From Clostridiales bacterium (GTDB taxonomy: Bacteria; Bacillota; Clostridia; Christensenellales; UBA1242): a DNA stretch of 64,000 nt. The notes beneath the pieces are model-generated. The model was not told where the DNA came from. It made no database searches and saw nothing but the letters and a program-made list of their open reading frames with translations. Made by a program: the position numbers and the translations under genes. Numbering within the stretch: the stretch's first letter is position 1; the number at the start of each line of letters is the position of its first letter. This document shows, in pieces, positions 10,742-19,473 of the stretch. The DNA is taken from positions 1-64,000 of the forward strand of contig CAKJZJ010000005.1 of NCBI GenBank assembly GCA_918292005.1, read 5' to 3'.

Positions 10742-11971
10742 TTAGTTATTTTTAATAATATTTGAGAATATAGGCATAAATTCAACTTCGAAAATGTCTT
10801 GCAAATCTCTAGGAACACCATTACGATCTACACATATAATAGTAGAACTCATGTATTTACCTACATATTTAGCCACATTTAAGATGTTTTTTATCCTAGT
10901 GATTGCCTGGGCACTATATCTGCCAAACTCATAGAATCCTTCTATAGCTGCATTAAAAATCCTAATAAGTTCACTAAAATTGTAAATAATTATCAATGAA
11001 TTATGATTCATCTCAAATTCTCTTTTTACTCTCTCAACTACTAATTCTACAGCATTGACCACCTCAGTCTCAGACTTACTAAACAAACAATTAATTAGAT
11101 TTACTTTTTCAGTACCTTGAATGTAATCTTCCGGTTTTGCCTTAATATTAATTACTTTTACATTCAAAGCATTCTCCAGTTGCAATTCTTTGGCAAGTTT
11201 AACAGTATCAACGTAAGACAACTTATCGATGTATACCCTTTCACCACTTTTAATACTATATTTGAAATCATTAAGATAAAACTCTTTGCCAAATGGACTA
11301 TATGGATATTCTTCAAATGTAGTCATTTTGCTACGTTCTTGTTGAATATCTATATTTTGTATTTCATACATGATTTTTGGTTTACCTGCCAAGATCTCTC
11401 TTACCTTGCCACGAACCTTGTAACCTTTGAAAAGTTTATTTTGTTTAACCATATTTGATGTTATATATACATCTTTCTCATCAGGGACAAAATTATTATA
11501 CCTAACAATACCATATCCTGTAGGATGGATATCTAGGTACCCCTCCACTACATCTGGACTATTTACATAATATGGCGCTTCATTTTGATTTAATTTAAAG
11601 GAAAAACCCACATATGAATTACCAGAATATCCCAATTCACTATATGGCGTATCTTTGGTACGCATAATAACAGTATTAGCAGCTTTAGTTTCAATCTTTT
11701 TAGGAGCATCTTTTTCGGTAGACTTTAGCAAAGAATTTATAAGATTATTATTATCTGTGGTGAGAAGTGTGAAAAAATCAATAGAATCCTGTGTAACAAT
11801 ATGCTTATTATCAGCAGATGCATCACTGGAGCCCACTATACTACTAATTTTAGCTATTAATTCATTCTTTCTCATAGTAGTTGGGCTGGATATACCAACA
11901 CTTTTAGCGAAATCTCTTAATTCGTGTATACGCAATTTTTCTATACTTGCCATACTATATTCATTATTCAT
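10742..11971 (-). CDS. Rho-like protein with degenerate ATPase motifs
   Basis: About 409 residues. The order of parts follows transcription terminator Rho. An N-terminal helical SAP-like segment (IEKLRIHELRDFAKS) matches Rho_N. A low-complexity linker follows, then an OB-fold RNA-binding domain (VEGYLDIHPTGYGIVR ... DVYITSNMV ... KVRGKVRE). The rest aligns in outline with the Rho motor: GERVYIDKLSYVDTV sits where Rho has QRGLIVAPPKAGKT, and LIIIYNFSELIRIFN sits where Rho has VIILMDSITRLARAYN. The Walker A Gly/Lys/Thr and the Walker B Asp are therefore gone, and the protein stops near FEVEFMPIFSN, before Rho's last part. It is likely an RNA-binding pseudo-ATPase. The second ATG is preferred because AGGA precedes it; an upstream ATG exists at 11989. 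Confidence 0.75.
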   Translation of the reverse strand: MNNEYSMASIEKLRIHELRDFAKSVGISSPTTMRKNELIAKISSIVGSSDASADNKHIVTQDSIDFFTLLTTDNNNLINSLLKSTEKDAPKKIETKAANTVIMRTKDTPYSELGYSGNSYVGFSFKLNQNEAPYYVNSPDVVEGYLDIHPTGYGIVRYNNFVPDEKDVYITSNMVKQNKLFKGYKVRGKVREILAGKPKIMYEIQNIDIQQERSKMTTFEEYPYSPFGKEFYLNDFKYSIKSGERVYIDKLSYVDTVKLAKELQLENALNVKVINIKAKPEDYIQGTEKVNLINCLFSKSETEVVNAVELVVERVKREFEMNHNSLIIIYNFSELIRIFNAAIEGFYEFGRYSAQAITRIKNILNVAKYVGKYMSSTIICVDRNGVPRDLQDIFEVEFMPIFSNIIKNN

Positions 11972-12008
11972 TTTATTAATTCCTACCATTTTCGACTTTT
12001 ACCATTCA

Positions 12009-12037
12009 ATTATATACAAAAATGCATGAAATGTAAA
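12009..12037 (-). promoter_or_regulatory. Promoter of the Rho-like gene
   Basis: TTTACA, 17 bp spacer, TATAAT on the minus strand, about 40 bp upstream of the start codon. Confidence 0.7.
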
Positions 12038-12063
12038 TATTTTTTACATTAATTGAAAAATTT

Positions 12064-12097
12064 GAACAAAAAGACTAGGTACATTCGCCTAGTCTTT
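12064..12097 (-). terminator. Intrinsic terminator of the RNase R-like gene
   Basis: Stem AAAGACTAGG / CCTAGTCTTT with an 8-nt loop, followed on the minus strand by a short T run just after the stop codon. Confidence 0.85.
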
Positions 12098-12103
12098 ACA
12101 CTC

Positions 12104-14086
12104 TTAAACACCATCTGGCGTAGAACAATCATCTGACATATTTTCTACATGCTCTGTATGTTTGTTTAGTATTTTCTGCGAGCCAATGATTCTATATGGA
12201 TTGATCTGAATAGATTTGATAGCCACCCTAATATTATCTCCCAATCTTATTCTAGGTCTATTATCCCCTTCTTCACGTTTTACATTATGATTATTGGATC
12301 CCATAAATACTTTGCCATTAAGTTCGTTGAATGGCACTGAAAAATGAATTCCATGTTCGGTCTTCACAGAGGCAATACCATTACAAAAATCAACAACAGT
12401 ACAATTAAATGCTTCGCCCATATGATACACTGCCCAACGGGTAGTAGCCAACATATCATTATCATCTGCTTCAGCCATAGCTGTATTACGTTCAGCATAA
12501 TTTAGATTATCACATAAACAATCTATCTCCTGCTTGGTATATAGTGGTTTACCATTACATATCATAGAATTCATCTGACCAAGGTTGATACAATCAGAAT
12601 CTCGTCTGATACCTGATGTAGTATGACCATATCCATTAGTGTGATAAAAACCACCGACAAACTTTAGACCATATATACTACCAGAATCTTTTAAATACTC
12701 CCTTCTAGCGTCATCAAGGGCAGCTACAGGGTCAAAACCCATCATGGACTTTTTGCTGTCTATATTGGCCTTAATTCCGAGCGCAAGATGCCCTTTATTC
12801 TCGCTAGCATATTCAGCCTTGCCAAATGCTCTCAGAATTGCCATTACCACTGGCTCATAACATTTTTTACCTGCTACAGTATTCAATACACGTTGAAGAT
12901 CTTTGCTAGATGGTCTATCTGGAACATGTAGACCAAAGTAACCCAGTCGTTGATTGAGAGTATGTATAGAATTGGCATCATACTCTCCATGATTTCTATA
13001 TACGAATGGCATACCAATTCTATGTGCGGCGTCAGCCCACAATTCATTAGTCAATACTGCAGTGGATTCTATTACTTTTGTGGCAATTTCTGCATGGTCT
13101 CTGTCAATATCTGCCACACACGTGCCATCATCATTCAATATAAATACAGGTGAATTATTCTTAATAGTCAATACACCACGACGTTTTTTCTCGCTCTCAA
13201 TAATGTCTGAGACTTCAAATAGATTATGTAGTGATTCTTTTATATCTACGGTGCGAGCCAAAAGCCCACGAGTATCTAATTTACCAACATCAGGCAATTT
13301 GCCCAATTCTATATAGTCAGCCTGTTTATATGTTAGTCTATGTCTGCTATTGATAACTGCTGGCTCTATTGTGTAATCCAATACTTGACCATTTGCATCC
13401 AAATGGATAGAAGTACATACTGTTAATCTATCTTCACCCTCTACCAAAGAGCAAATGCCATGGGCAAGTTTTTCATCATACATGTGATATATTACATCAT
13501 GCAAATATGATGTATTACCAACTCTTTCTGCACGTTTGGCTAATGGTGAACCCTTAGGCACATAGTGAGTAACATCTGCAATGGCAACCATTAGTCTGTA
13601 TGTACCATCACTCAATTTTTCTGCATAAACAGCATCATCAAAATCCCCAGCCTTATCTGGATCTATAGTAATAAAAGGAATATGTCTGAGGTCTCGCCTA
13701 TTTTTCATGTCTTCTGGACGAACATGAGTTGGCAAAGAATCCAACTGTCTTTTTTCTTCTGGTGTTAGTGGATTATCTAATTGATACACACTGGCCATTG
13801 CTTTTTCTTCGGCACTAGGATCAAATGCCTTGCCCATTACCTTATCTACTGTAGCCAATGCCCAACCTGTATCTAAATTTTTCTTTATATTACATGTTAC
13901 TACTACATCCAAACTACACAAATCAGCAGTTTCACGACTTTGTACTAAATCATATAAATTGCCACGCCTGTCGCAAAAAACATATTTACCATTATGCTTT
14001 ATAATGCTACCATATGCAGAAAACTCAATAATTTCATATTTCTTTTTTGTTTCTGTCTTTTTTACAAGTTTACTTTTATTTCCCAT
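12104..14086 (-). CDS. Divergent RNase R/RNase II family 3'-5' exoribonuclease
   Basis: 660 residues, shorter than usual RNase R. A beta-rich N-terminal segment is followed by an RNB catalytic domain: IDPDKAGDFDDAVY holds the metal-binding aspartates, and LAHGICSLVEGEDRLT matches the RNase R core. The later RNB motif, usually HFTSPIRRYPDL, reads HTTSGIRRDSDC, so the two arginines remain but the surroundings are altered. A C-terminal S1-like domain (about residues 560-640) is present. The family degrades RNA processively from the 3' end in the cytoplasm. The ribosome binding site is GGTGGGG, 7 bp before the ATG. It is monocistronic with its own promoter and terminator. The divergence suggests a paralogue; whether it is active cannot be seen. 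Confidence 0.85.
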   Translation of the reverse strand: MGNKSKLVKKTETKKKYEIIEFSAYGSIIKHNGKYVFCDRRGNLYDLVQSRETADLCSLDVVVTCNIKKNLDTGWALATVDKVMGKAFDPSAEEKAMASVYQLDNPLTPEEKRQLDSLPTHVRPEDMKNRRDLRHIPFITIDPDKAGDFDDAVYAEKLSDGTYRLMVAIADVTHYVPKGSPLAKRAERVGNTSYLHDVIYHMYDEKLAHGICSLVEGEDRLTVCTSIHLDANGQVLDYTIEPAVINSRHRLTYKQADYIELGKLPDVGKLDTRGLLARTVDIKESLHNLFEVSDIIESEKKRRGVLTIKNNSPVFILNDDGTCVADIDRDHAEIATKVIESTAVLTNELWADAAHRIGMPFVYRNHGEYDANSIHTLNQRLGYFGLHVPDRPSSKDLQRVLNTVAGKKCYEPVVMAILRAFGKAEYASENKGHLALGIKANIDSKKSMMGFDPVAALDDARREYLKDSGSIYGLKFVGGFYHTNGYGHTTSGIRRDSDCINLGQMNSMICNGKPLYTKQEIDCLCDNLNYAERNTAMAEADDNDMLATTRWAVYHMGEAFNCTVVDFCNGIASVKTEHGIHFSVPFNELNGKVFMGSNNHNVKREEGDNRPRIRLGDNIRVAIKSIQINPYRIIGSQKILNKHTEHVENMSDDCSTPDGV

Positions 14087-14110
14087 AATTATACCCCACC
14101 TATTATTGAG

Positions 14111-14139
14111 ATTTTACCATATATTATTAGGCAATTCAA
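14111..14139 (-). promoter_or_regulatory. Promoter of the RNase R-like gene
   Basis: TTGAAT, 17 bp, TAAAAT with an upstream TGG (extended -10) on the minus strand, 25 bp before the start codon. Confidence 0.65.
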
Positions 14140-14148
14140 TAGGGTAAA

Positions 14149-14191
14149 TAAAAAAACATGGATTTTAATATTGGAAATAATAATCCATGTT
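14149..14191 (-). terminator. Intrinsic terminator of sufCB
   Basis: On the minus strand the stem AACATGGATT / AATCCATGTT with a roughly 17-nt loop leads into a run of seven T. It lies directly after the sufB stop codon. Confidence 0.85.
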
Positions 14192-14196
14192 ATTAG

Positions 14197-15111
14197 TTAA
14201 TTCAAGAATCCCTGTATGATTACCTGTTCTGCATCTTCTTGGCTAAGACCTAAGGTCTCCAATTTTATCAATTCATCGCCTGCAATTTTACCTATTGCCG
14301 CTTCATGAACAAGCGATGCATCTACACATTTGGCATCAATTTTTGGAATGGAAACCACTCTAGCACGATCTAAAAGAATTGCATCACATTCTACATGTCC
14401 AAAACACTCATTTTTACCTATTACATTTGATACAAATTTTTGATATGATTTATTCTTTGCAACACTTCTAGAGATGACCTGCACACTACTATTTTTACCT
14501 TTCAATTCTACATTGAAATGAGTCTCTGCTTTTTGATTAAATTCGGTCAAAATTTTCTCATGAATGATCAACTTGGCATCATTTTTCAATATTGCTCTTG
14601 TTACTCTTTTGGCATATGTTACACCACCCAATTGTGCAGTTTCTAATGTCATCTCTGCACCATCTTCCAATGTAATTTCAGTAGTAGGACTAAGAACCTT
14701 TTCAGCATCTGTACCATCTGCATAATGTCTCTCTATATATTGCACCCTGGCATTTTTGCCTACGTGAAATGAATGTATGCCATCGTGTTCACTTTTATCT
14801 TTACCTGGATTGTGAATACCACAACCTGCTACAATTACTATATCAGAATTCTCACCAACATAGAAATCATTGTAAACCGACTCTGTGAGTCCACTTTCGG
14901 TGATGATTACAGGTATATGCACACTTTTGTTTTTCACACCTGGTCTAATAATAATATCAATTCCTGCTTTGTCTTTTTTGGTAATGATTTCGATATCCGA
15001 ATTTGATTTTCTACCGACACTTTGGCCATTTTTTCTAATATTATAGCTACCTTCCGGAGTGCTATGCAAATCTGCAATTTTCTCTAGTAATTCCTTATCA
15101 ATTTTATTCAT
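14197..15111 (-). CDS. sufB: SufB/SufD-type Fe-S cluster scaffold protein (minimal SufCB system)
   Basis: 304 residues, shorter than classic SufB. The SufBD beta-helix is recognisable from GIHSFHVGKNARVQYIE through VISRSVAKNKSYQKF to the C-terminal DASLVHEAAIGKI, which holds the family's conserved histidine. With SufC it forms the complex on which Fe-S clusters are built in the cytoplasm. GGAGG lies 6 bp before the ATG at 15111, so the in-frame upstream ATG is rejected; the gene overlaps the end of sufC by 8 nt. No SufS, SufU or SufD gene lies beside it. The two-gene arrangement matches the minimal SUF-like type reported in anaerobes. Confidence 0.9.
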   Translation of the reverse strand: MNKIDKELLEKIADLHSTPEGSYNIRKNGQSVGRKSNSDIEIITKKDKAGIDIIIRPGVKNKSVHIPVIITESGLTESVYNDFYVGENSDIVIVAGCGIHNPGKDKSEHDGIHSFHVGKNARVQYIERHYADGTDAEKVLSPTTEITLEDGAEMTLETAQLGGVTYAKRVTRAILKNDAKLIIHEKILTEFNQKAETHFNVELKGKNSSVQVISRSVAKNKSYQKFVSNVIGKNECFGHVECDAILLDRARVVSIPKIDAKCVDASLVHEAAIGKIAGDELIKLETLGLSQEDAEQVIIQGFLN

Positions 15112-15811
15112 GAGTATCCTCCAAAGCACGACATACCCTAGGTCTATGAATGGAACTCATTATCTCATCTCTAGTACCGAATGTATATTTACCATTCGCA
15201 CCTAGCAAAAGAATATTGTCGGCAATATCAAGAATTTTTTGCTGATGACTAACAATGATAATTGTCTTATCTTTTAATGACTCAAAAATACCAACAAGAC
15301 CATCAAAACTCCATAAGTCTATACCAGCTTCTGGCTCATCAAAAAGGTATACACTACCCCCCTTAGCTAGACTCACAGCGAGTTCTATTCTTTTCATCTC
15401 GCCACCAGATAATTTATTAGACAATTCTCTATTCACATAGTCTTTTGCACAAAGACCTACTTTAGACAAATACTCACATACTTGACCTACAGATAGAGAT
15501 TTACCATTAGCAATTTCAATCAACTTTTTTACTGTAATACCCTTAAAAGAAACAGGCTGTTGAAAAGCCATAGTAAGACCATTTCTAGCCCTATCAGTAA
15601 TGGAAAAATTGGTAATATCTTTACCATTCATCCATACTTCGCCAGATGATGGTTTCAATATTCCCATAATAATTTTTACTAATGTGGATTTACCACTACC
15701 ATTTGCACCGGTAATTACCGTGATTTTTTTCTCTGGAAACACTATAGACAAATCTTTAATAATGTCATTTTTATCTACAGCAGAGTAATTAATATTTTTT
15801 AATTCTATCAT
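15104..15811 (-). CDS. sufC: SufC, Fe-S assembly ABC ATPase
   Basis: 235 residues, full length for SufC. Visible motifs are Walker A GANGSGKST, signature LSGGEMKR, Walker B YLFDEPEAGID and the H-loop IIVSHQQ. SufC is a soluble ABC ATPase that drives conformational change in the SufB scaffold. It is the first gene of a two-gene operon with sufB. There is no Shine-Dalgarno sequence: the -10 box ends only 6 bp before the ATG, so the mRNA is probably leaderless. The promoter's -35 lies inside a perfect inverted repeat, which may be an operator as well as the preceding gene's terminator. Confidence 0.95.
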   Translation of the reverse strand: MIELKNINYSAVDKNDIIKDLSIVFPEKKITVITGANGSGKSTLVKIIMGILKPSSGEVWMNGKDITNFSITDRARNGLTMAFQQPVSFKGITVKKLIEIANGKSLSVGQVCEYLSKVGLCAKDYVNRELSNKLSGGEMKRIELAVSLAKGGSVYLFDEPEAGIDLWSFDGLVGIFESLKDKTIIIVSHQQKILDIADNILLLGANGKYTFGTRDEIMSSIHRPRVCRALEDTHE

Positions 15812-15817
15812 ACTAAT

Positions 15818-15846
15818 ATCATAAATCTAATATAAAAAAATGTCAA
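15818..15846 (-). promoter_or_regulatory. sufCB promoter, probably leaderless
   Basis: TTGACA (15841-15846), 17 bp, TATGAT (15818-15823), then 6 bp to the sufC ATG. Transcription would begin at or next to the start codon. Confidence 0.8.
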
Positions 15847-15861
15847 CATTAAAAGTTGACA
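15834..15861 (-). terminator. Terminator/inverted repeat overlapping the suf promoter
   Basis: Arms TGTCAAC and GTTGACA with a 7-nt loop are followed on the minus strand by seven T. It fits an intrinsic terminator for the hydrolase operon, but one arm is also the suf -35 box. Confidence 0.75.
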
Positions 15862-15883
15862 AAATAATTTTTAAGATAAAATA

Positions 15884-16870
15884 TTACGATAAAAACCTAT
15901 CAATAAAGGCATAAACTGTACTAAAATACAATTCTGGATTTACAGTCGATGCCATACCATGTTCGGCACCATCTATTACTAATTTTTCTTTCATAATGCT
16001 ATCATTAGCACCATATAGCCTGTCCAACATCCAAAATGGTACAAAGGAATCTTGATTGCCATGGATAAATAATGTCGGTGTGGTAGATTTTTTTAATTGT
16101 GCTATGCTATCCATATCTTTTAAAGATACACCTATCTTTCTTTTCGTAACATTATTACCTGCAAAAATCAACAAGTCTGACAGCGGGTATTTCATTACAT
16201 TTTTTACCACATGTGTAAATTCATCATATACATTGGTATATCCACAATCTTCTATTGCACATTTCACATTGGCAGGCAATGTCTCACCCGTAGTCATCAT
16301 GACTGCTGCTCCACCCATACTTCTACCATGCAATATTATCTCGGCATCACTATCTATGGTAATAATGTACTCTATCCAAGACAACACATCAATTCTATCA
16401 AAATACCCCATACCCAGATGTTTATAGGCACATATACCATGACCACGAAGATTTGGAATAAGAACATTATATCCATGATTATGAAATTCTATGCCAAAAC
16501 CCGCCATCTCTGCCCATGAAGACCTATATCCATGCAGAGTAATAACCCAAACGTGCGATTCAGTCTCTGCCAGGTATTGTACGGCATACAGCTCTAGATC
16601 ACTATTACTAGTCTTTGCCACACTCAATTTTTCGGCTGTAGCAATCCAAGAAGTATCATTATATGGAAATTCATATTCATCAGCAATACTATTAGCCATT
16701 CGCCTAGCAGATGGACTCATTCTAGATGCTATAGCAGATGAATATACCATTTCACCACCAATATAATAAGTGACACAAAATAAAGTAAGCATTAGCATAC
16801 AAACGATACTAATACTCACCACACAGTTATATATTCGTCTAATTTTAATTTTGTACTTTAAAGAATCCAT
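15884..16870 (-). CDS. Membrane-anchored alpha/beta hydrolase
   Basis: 328 residues. An N-terminal hydrophobic helix (CVVSISIVCMLMLTLFCVTYY) anchors an extracytoplasmic alpha/beta hydrolase fold. The nucleophile elbow is HGRSMGG, the acid is probably the Asp in HGNQDSFVP, and the base is the His in GAEHG. The oxyanion region LHGYRSSW is present. Such proteins cleave esters, amides or peptides; the substrate cannot be told. Its start codon overlaps the stop of the preceding SGNH hydrolase by 1 nt (TAATG), so translation is coupled. It is last in the envelope operon that begins at 19381. Confidence 0.85.
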   Translation of the reverse strand: MDSLKYKIKIRRIYNCVVSISIVCMLMLTLFCVTYYIGGEMVYSSAIASRMSPSARRMANSIADEYEFPYNDTSWIATAEKLSVAKTSNSDLELYAVQYLAETESHVWVITLHGYRSSWAEMAGFGIEFHNHGYNVLIPNLRGHGICAYKHLGMGYFDRIDVLSWIEYIITIDSDAEIILHGRSMGGAAVMMTTGETLPANVKCAIEDCGYTNVYDEFTHVVKNVMKYPLSDLLIFAGNNVTKRKIGVSLKDMDSIAQLKKSTTPTLFIHGNQDSFVPFWMLDRLYGANDSIMKEKLVIDGAEHGMASTVNPELYFSTVYAFIDRFLS

Positions 16871-17607
16871 TATTCTCCACTAGACAATTTAGTTTTTAAT
16901 GCATTGGTCCAAACAACAAAACCATTATGATTTAGATGTAAACCATCATCAGACATGCTATTTATCAGAGCATTATTTTCATCACACACTTGACTAAACA
17001 GATCTATATATTCATATCCATGTGCATTAATAATAGTTTGTAGGTCGGCATTGATAGATATGATCTGTTGATTTCTAACACTCACATCATAAGGCAATGC
17101 CCAATTCACAGCAGAATTCATGGGAAGTATCGACATACAATAAACTTCTGTTGTAGGCAAGTTGGTCTTTAATGCATCTAGTATAGCGTTGTAATTATTA
17201 ACGATACTCTCAGCAGACCTACCACCATTTATGTCATTAATACCTATCATTAGAACAACCTTGGCTGGATGTAAATCTATAACCGAGCCTTTTATTCTAT
17301 TGAGTACTCCCCAGGTGACATCACCACTAATACCACGATTGTATGTGGCTAATGATAAATCATTGTAATAGTCATCTAAGTGATACAAATCTGTAATAGA
17401 ATCACCCACAAAAACTATTTGTCCTTGAGATAAATTTGCATTCTGCAGAACAAACGACATGCACTTTTTATCATAATATGACATATCGCCCTGTTTGTCC
17501 TTTGGTCTACTGATATATAATATAGACACCACCGAACAAACTACAACCAAAGCCAACACTATAGTCAAATATATCCAATCTTTTTTCGTAAATTTTATAT
17601 TTTTCAT
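16870..17607 (-). CDS. Membrane-anchored SGNH/GDSL hydrolase
   Basis: 245 residues. An N-terminal hydrophobic segment (IYLTIVLALVVVCSVVSILYI) is followed by the SGNH fold: block I VFVGDSITD (Ser), block II glycine in NRGISGDVT, block III MIGINDING (Asn) and block V DGLHLNHNG (Asp and His). These enzymes remove acyl groups from lipids or polysaccharides, here probably outside the membrane. The AAGGTG site before ATG and the 8-nt gap to the mscS gene upstream indicate cotranscription. It is coupled to the downstream alpha/beta hydrolase; together they suggest envelope lipid or glycan trimming, which is inference. Confidence 0.85.
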   Translation of the reverse strand: MKNIKFTKKDWIYLTIVLALVVVCSVVSILYISRPKDKQGDMSYYDKKCMSFVLQNANLSQGQIVFVGDSITDLYHLDDYYNDLSLATYNRGISGDVTWGVLNRIKGSVIDLHPAKVVLMIGINDINGGRSAESIVNNYNAILDALKTNLPTTEVYCMSILPMNSAVNWALPYDVSVRNQQIISINADLQTIINAHGYEYIDLFSQVCDENNALINSMSDDGLHLNHNGFVVWTNALKTKLSSGE

Positions 17608-17615
17608 GTAGCACC

Positions 17616-18635
17616 TTATTGATTTGTATCTTCAAAGTTTTTGGCAGCATTACTTTGATCTTTAGCAAAATCATTGGCTTGTTTGGTCTGACTCTTGGTA
17701 AGTTTGCTTTCGAATTCTTCTGGTTGATTGACAGTAACTTGTGGGAATGGAATGCTAATATTATTCTCATCGAATATCATCTTTAATTCCCTATTTAGTG
17801 CTCTCTGTACTACGTAGTAATCACTCTCTTTTACGGTAGCAATAAATAGTAGATTTACACTAGAATCACCTAGGCTATCTACACCCTTATAATAAGGTCC
17901 ATCTACAATCTCTGGAATTGCATTACGCAATCTCTCTATATTATTTTTGATTACTAATTCTACTCTAGGAATAGACTCTCTATAGTCAATAGCAATAACA
18001 CATGTGGTTACACTCAATTCTTTAGACTGATTGATAATAGTAGCAATCTGGCTATTATTCACAATTTTGATATTACCCTGCCAATCAATAACTTTGGTAG
18101 TTCTAATACCTATCTCATCTACAGTTCCACGCCAACCATCAATAATAACTATATCACCTACTTGGAATTCTCCTTCAAACACAATAAACATACCAGCAAT
18201 AATATCTGCTATCAAACTCTGTGCGCCGAGACCTATAACCAAACTTAAAATTCCTGCTCCTGCAAGAAGTGTGGCTGTATCTACTCCCCATGCATTTAGT
18301 ATCAACATGATGGCAATGATAGCAAGCAAGTATTTAATGAAACTATTGAGTAATTTTACAATAGTTGCTCCACGTTTGCTTTTAGATAGCAATTTGGATA
18401 GACAGAAGCTTACTACCACATTTAGCAGCCAGAAAATAGTAACTATCTGTATACTTCTGAGCAATGCTGGTATTTTGTGATACAAATCATCTAATACTGC
18501 ATTTGAAGAAATTGATTGGTTGAATACCGATGTTTCCCCAAATATGTATGAGTGAAGTACGTACATAGTAATAGTCATAGCTGCTAGTATACTCAATGCA
18601 ATAATTGTACCTTTTTTCGATTGTTTATCTTTCAT
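17616..18635 (-). CDS. Small-conductance mechanosensitive channel, MscS family
   Basis: 339 residues. Three to four transmembrane helices lead to the pore-lining TM3 with its Ala/Gly pattern (LLAGAGILSLVIGLGAQSLIAD), then the MscS beta domain (FQVGDIVIIDGWRGTVDEIGIRTT) and an alpha/beta C-terminal domain. MscS channels open under membrane tension and release osmolytes. The AAAGGAG site is 7 bp before the ATG. It lies 11 bp after the FN3-like gene and 8 bp before the SGNH hydrolase gene. A second, distinct MscS gene lies at 21866. Confidence 0.95.
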   Translation of the reverse strand: MKDKQSKKGTIIALSILAAMTITMYVLHSYIFGETSVFNQSISSNAVLDDLYHKIPALLRSIQIVTIFWLLNVVVSFCLSKLLSKSKRGATIVKLLNSFIKYLLAIIAIMLILNAWGVDTATLLAGAGILSLVIGLGAQSLIADIIAGMFIVFEGEFQVGDIVIIDGWRGTVDEIGIRTTKVIDWQGNIKIVNNSQIATIINQSKELSVTTCVIAIDYRESIPRVELVIKNNIERLRNAIPEIVDGPYYKGVDSLGDSSVNLLFIATVKESDYYVVQRALNRELKMIFDENNISIPFPQVTVNQPEEFESKLTKSQTKQANDFAKDQSNAAKNFEDTNQ

Positions 18636-18646
18636 AATTTTCTCCT

Positions 18647-19381
18647 TTAATTACCATATGGTATAAAATTTCCTTCATCATCATAGTAGCCATTATCCCC
18701 AGTCCCATCAACTCCATAGTTTGGATTGTCACTATTATTTGGATCATTATAGTCTGGATTATCATCTTCGACAACAGGTTTATCTGGATAATATTCACCA
18801 GTAGTAGGATCATAATACCCCTGATCATTATCGTCATAATCTTCGTAATAAGGCTCATCATACTCTTCATACCTAGTGACAATAGTTTGTTTTGCTAGAG
18901 TTTTATTTCCTAATTTTATAGCAAATGTGTATCTCATATTTGGAGCCAAATTTTCAAAAAATCCATCTGCTTCGACACTCTCAACCTTATTCACCCTATC
19001 CGTGAAGTCATTGTACAATTCCACAGTGACACCATCGACATACTCGCTAAGTGTAACAAAATAAAAAATACCCTCATCCCCATAACCGAGTTCCATAATA
19101 TTGGCTTCCACTTTCGGCCCGGTAGGCAATAACCCACCAGTAACACCAATTACAGCAGTCGAACACACTATTGCAAAAGTTTTCATGACCGTCATCAGAT
19201 CTGCCGTTTGTTTTTTTATGGTTGTGTTTTTAGTCTCGTAATTATTTGGTTTGTAGGTATTATCTAGAGTTGTTTTATTAACAGGTCCTTTTAGAGTAGA
19301 ATTAGACACATAAGAAGAATTCCTAGATGAACTAGGAAGTGGATTTTTATTGATATTATTATATTCATTCTTCTTTGCCAT
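18647..19381 (-). CDS. Single-pass membrane protein with FN3-like domain and acidic tail
   Basis: 244 residues, not assigned to a named family. The N-terminus is Asn/Ser-rich. A hydrophobic stretch (FAIVCSTAVIGVTGGLL) near residues 69-86 is followed by a short beta-sandwich-like region (VTVELYNDFTDRV ... NLAPNMRYTFAIK), which resembles a fibronectin type III repeat. The last 75 residues are rich in Asp, Tyr, Pro and Gly and very acidic. It is first in the operon with mscS and the two hydrolases. The start is supported by AAGG just before the ATG and by a promoter (TTGTCA-N17-TATACT). The function is unknown; an envelope role is inferred from context. Confidence 0.7.
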   Translation of the reverse strand: MAKKNEYNNINKNPLPSSSRNSSYVSNSTLKGPVNKTTLDNTYKPNNYETKNTTIKKQTADLMTVMKTFAIVCSTAVIGVTGGLLPTGPKVEANIMELGYGDEGIFYFVTLSEYVDGVTVELYNDFTDRVNKVESVEADGFFENLAPNMRYTFAIKLGNKTLAKQTIVTRYEEYDEPYYEDYDDNDQGYYDPTTGEYYPDKPVVEDDNPDYNDPNNSDNPNYGVDGTGDNGYYDDEGNFIPYGN

Positions 19382-19403
19382 AAAACCTTAACTACCTACA
19401 TTC

Positions 19404-19432
19404 AGTATAACATACATTTATCATTATGACAA
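19404..19432 (-). promoter_or_regulatory. Promoter of the envelope operon
   Basis: TTGTCA, 17 bp, TATACT on the minus strand, 22 bp before the ATG of the FN3-like gene. Confidence 0.7.
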
Positions 19433-19473
19433 TATTTGAGAACGAAATAATAAATTTGATTCGACTTTAGAAT

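Noticed and set aside
11117..11458. Open frames opposite large genes (for example inside the Rho-like, RNase R-like and smc genes)
   Set aside because: They mirror the coding strand, lack ribosome binding sites and show low-complexity or hydrophobic translations typical of shadow frames.
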